Positions 57,201 to 64,000 of a stretch of DNA of 64,000 nt are shown in pieces; positions within the stretch are counted from its first letter, which is position 1, and every line of letters starts with the position of its first letter. The stretch comes from Cavenderia fasciculata. Lineage: Eukaryota; Evosea; Eumycetozoa; Acytosteliales; Cavenderiaceae. The stretch covers positions 1 through 64,000 of the forward strand of contig NW_004457639.1 in the NCBI RefSeq assembly GCF_000203815.1. The letters are read 5' to 3'. A program made the translations under genes and the position numbers. The notes below the pieces were generated by a model. The model was not told the origin of the DNA, did not search any database, and saw only the letters and a list, made by a program, of their open reading frames with translations.

Positions 57201-58644
57201 TTATTCCCATTCACTTGAATCACTATCAGAATCACTATCAGAATCTTGTTGTTTTTTGTTTTTACTAGATTTCTTGGTTGATGCGATACTTGTTCTTCTT
57301 CTAGAGAGAGCCAAAATAAGATCATTCATAATGCTCTTTGGTTGTTCCTCTTCAACCACCTCGGCAACAAGAGGCTTCTCAGCTGGTTCTTGGGCCTTTT
57401 TGAGACGATTCTTGTGACCTTTTCTAATATCGGCAAGAAGATTTCCAATTGCAGATCCATCTGTATTTTGGTCGTCTGCTTGTTCATTGTCACTGTCGTC
57501 TTGGAGTGTAGTTGGAAGAGATGCAGACATTTTTGGTGGTGGAGGTGGTGGAGGTGGAGGTGGAGCACCACTTGGAGGAGGTGGTGGAGGTGGTGGTGGT
57601 GGAGGTGCTCCAGTTGTTGGTGGAAGATTAGTATTCATAATATTAGTATTGTTGTTGTTGATGTTGTTATTGTACACTGGTGGTTGAGATGCTGTAGTAG
57701 ATGAAGATGGCATTGCTTCACTGCTTTCAAAGATTGGTAATGCCGAACTAACTTGATTGGATGGTGCAATAGTTGAATTGCTATCGCCAACAACCCAACC
57801 AATATTCTCGGCAACACCACGAAGTGGAAGTGCACTTGGAAAGTCGTATGATGGTAGTTCAGCTGGATTAATGACAGTCTTGTAGTTGACGTTGCCACCC
57901 TCGACACTGGGGAGTACATCACCCTTTTCAACAGTGACGGGTGCAGCATGAAGAATCTTTTTCTTGTCACCCAATAATAGAGGAGCTCCATCCTCACCAG
58001 TGACGCCACCACCCGACAAATTGTCCAATGTATTTGAATATTTCTTGTATGGGTTTTCCTGAGTATTGAATAAAAGCAAATTCGATATACTTGGAATATG
58101 ACTTGGTAAATGTCCCAACCCTTCCTTTACCGATATTTCCTTACTTGCTGCATCAATACTCTTTTCAATAAATACCAAATCATTTACCTCTAAAAATATA
58201 TCTTCATTTTTTCTTTTCTATAAAAAGAATTAAAAAAATTAATTTGTTTCTTTTTTTTTTTCTATTTTTTTTTTCTATTTTTTTTTTACTTACAACATCA
58301 TGTAAATTATAATGAGAAGGTTTAAATGGTAATCTTGCTTTATCAGCATATAGAGGATTATAGTCTGGCCATTTCTTTTCAGTTGGGTATTTTGCACTAC
58401 TAAACACAGTAATGGCACTTTTACTTCCTACCACTTGATTGACTCTATATTGTACGTTGTTTAGACGACCTGTAATACCCTCCATTCTATTTCTTTCATG
58501 TTGTATACGGTTGCTAATCGATGAATAAACATCTGCAAACACCTTGTCCAATTTATCTAAAGCATCTACTATTTGATTGATAGATTCTGGTTCTCTTAAA
58601 CCATTACAAACTACCGGTACTTGATAGATTTGTGCTGATGACAT
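57201..58644 (-). CDS. wshA: WASH complex subunit 1 (WASHC1)
   Basis: Two exons on the minus strand (58644-58294, 58217-57201) give 455 residues. WASH activates Arp2/3 on endosomes; in Dictyostelium it drives V-ATPase retrieval from late phagosomes. The N-terminal WHD1 region starts MSSAQIYQVPVVCNGLREPE and includes KSAITVFSSAKYP, the family hallmark. The middle (GLGHLPSHIPSISNLLLFNT, ENPYKKY) matches human WASH. A Pro-run region follows, then the VCA: WH2 motif AIGNLLADIRKGHKNRLKK, central helix IMNDLILALSRRR and acidic end DSDSDSDSSEWE with the conserved Trp. The intron joins HDV|KRKNEDIF in frame. All functional parts are present. Confidence 0.95.
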
Positions 58645-58890
58645 TCTTCTTTTAAAAAAAAGAGATAGAGAGAGAGAGATAACTGTAATTTAATGAAAAT
58701 GAAACCTATAGTTTTAAAAAAAAAAACATATGAAGCCTCACTTTTGAGAGAAACCGAATGAAAAATCTCCACATATATTGTATTTTTCAGATGCTTTTTC
58801 GGTCTTTGCCAGGTGTTCAACTTTTTGACCAAAAAGGGGGCGACTCCTTACAAAGAAGAAAGTATAAATAAATTAAATGAAACAATATCT

Positions 58891-59748
58891 TTATTGCGAT
58901 GGTTCCAATTGATTAAAATATTTAGCAACAATTGTGAAAAGTATATTGACAATTGGTAGTAATGGGTCTTCGAGAGTGAGAATCTTTGAACGTATAGTGG
59001 CGAGTCGTCTGAGAAGTGACCTGAGATTGGCACTTGTATCGGCGTCGATTGGTTTTTCCAACACTGCCAACAATGTATAAAACCAAACATACCTTTCCAT
59101 TGTCAACTCTTTATTCTCTAACCATTCTACATGATACTCTATCAATTGAAGTGTTAAAACATGATCAATATGTAATAAGAATTGTAATGTTGGTTGATTT
59201 CCTTCAATATTATTAGAACTATTATTATTATTATTATTATTTTGATTATTTTGATTATTATTATTAAATTGATTTCCAAAACAATAAATATACCAAGATC
59301 TTTTATCATTTTGATGAGGTAATTTTATTATTTCATGAGGAGCAGTTGGAGTAGGAGTATTACAAAGAGTATGATTTAAACATTGACGATGATTTGAAAA
59401 TCCCTCCAAGAATTGGTCAACCCAATCATCAGAGGGAACAAGATGAGCAAGACACTGCGCAATCTGTGGAGGAGGTGTAAAATAGGTGTTTGAAGGTCTC
59501 CTCATACCAACAGGCAACTTTGTCAAATCTATATCTGCTACTACCACCTTGGGACATCTCTTTGCTGCATATCGTACACGACGAAGATACTCTTCACCAG
59601 TCAATGGTTCTTCATCAAAATTAATCATCGTACTATCATCATCTAAATCTCCCAAATCAAATGCTCTTTGTTGAAATCCTTCATCACTACTGTCACTATC
59701 ACTATCTTCTTGATAATATTCTTCTTCTTCTATTGAATCTATTTCCAT
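58891..59748 (-). CDS. gemin2: Gemin2/SIP1, SMN-complex subunit
   Basis: An intronless 285-residue gene, the size of human Gemin2 (280). Gemin2 binds the Sm ring during snRNP assembly. The family pattern is clear: GEEYLRRVRYAAKRCPKVVV at about 51-70, DIDLTKLP, then the helical domain IDHVLTLQLIEYHVEWL, WFYTLLAVLEKP, LRSLLRRLATIRS and LLPIVNILFTIVAKYFNQL. An Asn/Gln run in the middle is a dictyostelid insertion. The N-terminus is acidic (IEEEEYYQEDSDSDSSDEGF). It lies 246 bases downstream of the WASH gene's start codon on the minus strand. Confidence 0.88.
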   Translation of the reverse strand: MEIDSIEEEEYYQEDSDSDSSDEGFQQRAFDLGDLDDDSTMINFDEEPLTGEEYLRRVRYAAKRCPKVVVADIDLTKLPVGMRRPSNTYFTPPPQIAQCLAHLVPSDDWVDQFLEGFSNHRQCLNHTLCNTPTPTAPHEIIKLPHQNDKRSWYIYCFGNQFNNNNQNNQNNNNNNNSSNNIEGNQPTLQFLLHIDHVLTLQLIEYHVEWLENKELTMERYVWFYTLLAVLEKPIDADTSANLRSLLRRLATIRSKILTLEDPLLPIVNILFTIVAKYFNQLEPSQ

Positions 59749-60079
59749 CTCTCTCTCTCTCTAAACTCTTTCTTTCTCTTAATTATTATTATTAATCTTT
59801 TTTAAACAAATTTGAAACTGACAATAGAGATTTGGTGTCTTTTAAAAGAACTTCTTCTTCTTTTCTTTTTTTTATCAACTGATACCTTTTCTACAATTCA
59901 AAGTGTATTTAATAATGACTAAAGAATGATGGTGTTGTCCAAAAAGGATGAATATAATTAATTAAGAGTCGGAGGAGGTCTTATTAATTAAATTATTTAA
60001 ATTTTAAAAGAGTCGACGAACTTATATATGAATGAAAGATATTTCATTTCATTGTATTATAGCAATTTAGAGATAAAAC
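59749..60079. other. divergent promoter region, gemin2 and hscB
   Basis: About 330 bases, with CT repeats beside the gemin2 start. No gene. Confidence 0.5.
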
Positions 60080-60998
60080 ATGTTGGGAAGATATATAATT
60101 AATAAACAACCAATAATAATAAGATTGAATAATCTATTATTAAATAGTAATAAGAAGAAGACAACATCTGATATCAGTACTACTTGTTCTTTCTACTATC
60201 AACCAAAAATAACTTTAACCAACAACAACAACAATAGATTGTCGTCATTATTTATAAATAGTCATAAACAAGAATACACATTTAAATATAGTACTTCTAC
60301 AACAAATCATAAACATCATCAAAGATCATGTTGGTCATGCAAGATGAATGTTGAACCAAAAGAATTCTTTTGTTCAATATGTAATGTTGTACAAGCTCCA
60401 CATCAAAGAATTAATCCATTTGATATATTTTCAATGTAAATATCCTATCTAGAGAGATAGATATCTATCTCTTACTTTATCTAACTTTCTTTTTCTTTTC
60501 TTTTCTTTTTTTGTTTTACCTACTAGTAAGCCAGAATATAATGTTGATTTAAAAGATATATCAAATAGATTTAAACAATTACAAAAGAAATTACATCCTG
60601 ATCTTTTCCAAACTCTATCAAAAAAGGAACAAGATTTATCAAAAGATCAAGCAACTGCATTAAATGGAGCATATAATATACTTAGATCACCATTTCTTCG
60701 TGCCGAGTTTATGTTGAATGACAAGGGACTTGACCTTGAAAATGTTAGTGACGTTGATCCAGAAGTATTGATGGAGATTTTGGAAATTAGAGAAGAGATT
60801 GAAGCTGCCGAGGAAAATGAAGATGCAATCAAAGAAATTGCCCATACCAACAGACAAAAGATGAATCAAGTTGAAAAGAAACTAGATCAATTATTTAAAG
60901 AAAATAATTATGATGAAGCTCTAAATCAAGCTGTCTATTTACGTTATCTTACTCGTATTCAAGAAGAAGTTCATAAAAAACTTGGTTTTCATGTCTAA
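60080..60998 (+). CDS. hscB: HSCB/Jac1 iron-sulfur co-chaperone
   Basis: Two exons (60080-60435, 60527-60998) give 275 residues. HSCB delivers the ISCU scaffold to mitochondrial Hsp70 for Fe-S cluster transfer. The N-terminus is an Asn/Lys/Arg-rich mitochondrial targeting region. A zinc knuckle, C84-x2-C87 and C98-x2-C101 (CWSCKMN...CSICN), is as in human HSCB. The J domain has HPD at 142-144 (LQKKLHPDLFQ) and NGAYNILRSPFLRAEFML, typical of HscB rather than general J proteins. The C-terminal three-helix domain (EVLMEILEIREEIE... LRYLTRIQEEVHKK) binds the scaffold. The splice completes Ile (AT|T). Confidence 0.93.
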
Positions 60999-61114
60999 AA
61001 TCAAAATAAATAAATAATATAAATATATACATTTTTTTTGTTATTTAAATATTCTTTTTATTATTATTTATTATTTATTATTTGTCTTTTGTTTTGTTTT
61101 AGTTTAAATTTTAT

Positions 61115-62759
61115 CTAGGGACATTTCTTTTCAACAAGAGGACGACCAAATTCTTCCCATTCAGATTTTGACATCCACATTTGTTGGAATGAACCCAATG
61201 AACCTAGAATGGAACCACCAATCCAAACTGAATATTTACGCTCTGTTACATTTGGTGTAACGACCTTTACCTTTCCAAAGGCATGTGACAATTCGCCCAA
61301 TTCATAATAGAGACGATCCGAGAAACCTTGGAACAGAGTATTGCCACCAGATACGACGAGATTGGCAATCAACTCCTTTCTAATATCAGAGTCACTCTTT
61401 TCAACACTTTCATAGATCATCTTTTGTAGCGATTGGTATGGTGTTGCTGGTTTCTCCAAATCATTCAATGGTATTGGATTAAATATTAATTCTGGAATAT
61501 GGAATCTATCTGATCCAACTTCTAATAAATTACCATCTGGTAATTCATATGGTACTGTTGCAACTGTACTAATACTAAAATAAAAATAAAAATTAATACA
61601 AAATAAATATTAATGATTTCTTTGTTTCCTTTTTACTTACTCTTCACCAAGGAATGAAGTTGAAACTCTAAAAGCAGATTCTTTGGCATCACGAATAGTT
61701 TCCAAAGTATGATATTTCTTGAATGATTCTGTAAGATCTGGCATATCGATTGGAGTGACACTATATTCTCCAGGTTTGATTTCTTGTTTTTTAATTAAAT
61801 TGTATGGTAGAATCTTGATTTGTTTCTCTGATAATATTCTATAATATTCTTCTGTTAATTTATTTCCTGCTAAATTACTTTTTACAACAGCTTAAAAAGA
61901 AATGGAAAGGAAATGAAAGGAAAGGAATTAATATTATATACATTCTTTTTTTCTTTTTCTTTTTCTTTTTACCATTTTTAATTGCATAACCATCATGAAC
62001 TGGTACAATGGTAGTAACACCACCACCAGAATCAACAACCAAAGAAGTAGCTTTACAACTTGCAAATGAAGTAAGAACAGCATTATTCGATATAAATACA
62101 GCAGGAGTATGGAATTTCTCAAACATAATCTCTGATACTCGTTCTCTAATTTGTCGTGTATTGTATGCTGGCTCTGACAATAGTATTGGATGTTCAGCTG
62201 GATTGATATTTAATTGTTCATGAAATGCATGACTCCAAATATGTTCCATTGCATCCCAATCTTTAACTAGAAATAGAAAGGAAATAGTATTTGCATTAAT
62301 AAAGACTGTATTTACTCTTTCTCTCGATCTCTCAATCTCTCAGTTCAGTCTTCTTCCTCTTTCTTTCTCTTTGCTCTTTACATACTTAGACCTTCAGATA
62401 AAGGTGATTGAATCTCCATATGTTGTCTTTTATAAGAGATTGCATTATGACCTGTATAATATGTTTTCTTTACATCTGGATCTAAATCTTCTCCATCGCC
62501 AATTGCTTTTTGATATGAACCAACCATACCATCTTTACCATATGTATATGTTATTCCTACACTCTAAAAAAGTAAGTAAAAGAGAGTGAATAGAAAGGTT
62601 CAATTGAGAGAGAGATAGAGATGACTTGAGTCGTCGTCTTTGAGAACAACATACAGTAGGGAATACAGTAGGAGTATCTAATCCAGCATAACCTGATTTC
62701 GTTGTACAAGTTCCTACATCTACTACAACTGCAGAAATATCATCACCTGCACTATACAT
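61115..62759 (-). CDS. arp4: nuclear actin-related protein Arp4 (BAF53/ACTL6)
   Basis: Five exons on the minus strand (62759-62655, 62563-62386, 62266-61973, 61890-61641, 61574-61115) give 428 residues; human ACTL6A has 429. Arp4 is shared by SWI/SNF, INO80 and NuA4-type complexes. Diagnostic stretches: VVVDVGTCTTKSGYAGLDTP, LIKDWDAMEHIWSHAFHEQL, HPILLSEPAYNTRQIRERV, DSGGGVTTIVPVHDGYAIKN, VVSGGNTLFQGFSDRLYYEL, SVWIGGSILGSLGSFQQMW, and the ending VEKKCP (human VERKCP). Every intron phase fits and each junction restores the human-like sequence (for example KN|AVVKSNLAG). All five exons are needed; the three small upstream ones are easily missed. Confidence 0.93.
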
Positions 62760-63526
62760 CTCTCTCTCTCTGATCTTTTTTAGTAACCTCAGACAGACTC
62801 AATGTTGATAGAGAACTTCAATCAACACAATGAATCAGTGATCGGCTCACCCCAAAATTCATTTTTTTCTACTTTTTTTTTTTTTTTTTCTCTTTGCCTA
62901 TAGGCTGTAATATTGTGTATTAAATTTAGTATTAGAAGTTTATTATTCTTTCTATTTTTTACTATAGTAAATCATCTTTCCCAGAAAATTTTCTGACTCA
63001 AATTATTATTATATTTAATTATAAAATTTTATCTTTTTAAAGAGAAAGATAAAGAAAAAGAAGGAGAGTGAGTGGGATTAAATTTCAATTTCAATCTCAA
63101 AAGTATAATTATAAATTCTAATATTAATATTATTCTACATTTTTCCAGATTAAATTACAAATTATGATTCCCGTTGTTCCCAACTTTTTAATCGGGGTTT
63201 GGCATTCCAGAGTAGGGTGTTGGAAAAGTTAACGTTTATTTTTTTTTTTTTGTTTTTCTTTTTTTTCTCAGCACAGGTCCTCCTCTCCTCACTTTTTGTG
63301 GATTACATATATTATAGTGGCTGATCCCATTCTTTTCTCTTTAAAAGGAATCCCTTTCTTCTTTGTTATATTAATAGAAATCAAGTCAACTCTAGACTTG
63401 AATATTCTATATAAAGAGTGAGAAAGAGGAAGTAATTTGTTTACTCTTTTATTTATTTATTTAATATATATATTTATACACACAGATACAATATATATAC
63501 ATAGAGAGAGAGAGAGAGAGAGAGAG
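62760..63526. other. divergent intergenic region
   Basis: AT-rich with T-runs. A perfect 14-base palindrome CAGAAAATTTTCTG lies at 62982-62995, and (GA)n at 63503-63526 abuts the next ATG. No gene. Confidence 0.45.

Positions 63527-64000
<474 letters not shown>

Overview
The window is nuclear DNA of a social amoeba (dictyostelid). Intergenic DNA is extremely AT-rich. Introns are short and AT-rich with GT...AG ends. Coding regions carry long Asn, Gln, Ser and Thr tracts encoded by AAT, CAA and similar repeats. Nearly every stop codon is TAA. Many genes have recognisable amoebozoan relatives. Coding regions use more C/G-ending codons than Dictyostelium discoideum, so a Cavenderia-, Heterostelium/Polysphondylium- or Tieghemostelium-like species seems likelier; this is inference. 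Genes are packed on both strands, there are no operons, and I saw no tRNA, rRNA, CRISPR array or intact transposon.

Layout. 0.8-2.9 kb: a protein with a degenerate WRKY-type zinc domain plus two copies of an unnamed Cys/His module. 3-4.7 kb: a cyclopropane-fatty-acid synthase gene (minus) and a decayed partial copy of it. 5-7.2 kb: the decapping enzyme Dcp2. 7.5-7.7 kb: a tiny two-exon gene. 7.8-10.2 kb: a long gene-free stretch with several perfect palindromes. 10.2-16.5 kb: the SNARE Vti1, a four-exon LAMTOR5 homologue, and AP-4 epsilon. 16.7-18.2 kb: a farnesylation-type DnaJ. 19.2-31.3 kb: a large surface protein, an LRR protein, a metallophosphoesterase, an SLC44-like transporter, a DUF4291 protein, a possible LRAT/NlpC-like protein and an RBM39-like splicing factor. 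32.2-49.7 kb: an unknown 82-residue membrane protein, an MFS transporter, an arginine methyltransferase, PEX10, GOT1, the mitochondrial Hsp70 escort protein DNLZ/Hep1, a three-RRM protein, two secreted proteins (one CBM49-like), an ankyrin-family protein and the NEDD8 E2 UBC12. 51.3-64 kb: a WIP/verprolin-like protein, a nuclear protein with two possible winged-helix modules, WASH, Gemin2, HSCB, nuclear Arp4, and the start of an Asn-rich gene interrupted by an in-frame TGA.

Functional themes are membrane traffic (Vti1, AP-4, LAMTOR5, GOT1, WASH, WIP-like), RNA processing (Dcp2, RBM39, ELAV-like, Gemin2), chaperones (DnaJ, HSCB, DNLZ) and chromatin (Arp4, PRMT, winged-helix protein). The neighbours look independently regulated. 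Exon joins below were worked out by eye from GT/AG sites, reading phase and family similarity. Three genes (7479-7737, 11602-12177, 32213-32613) have coding exons so short or split that simple ORF scanning misses or fragments them. The most unusual items are the WRKY-like domain without its WRKYGQK core, the orphan small genes, the lumenal tail on Vti1, the expanded zinc knuckle of DNLZ, and the N-terminal WASP-binding motif in the WIP-like protein.
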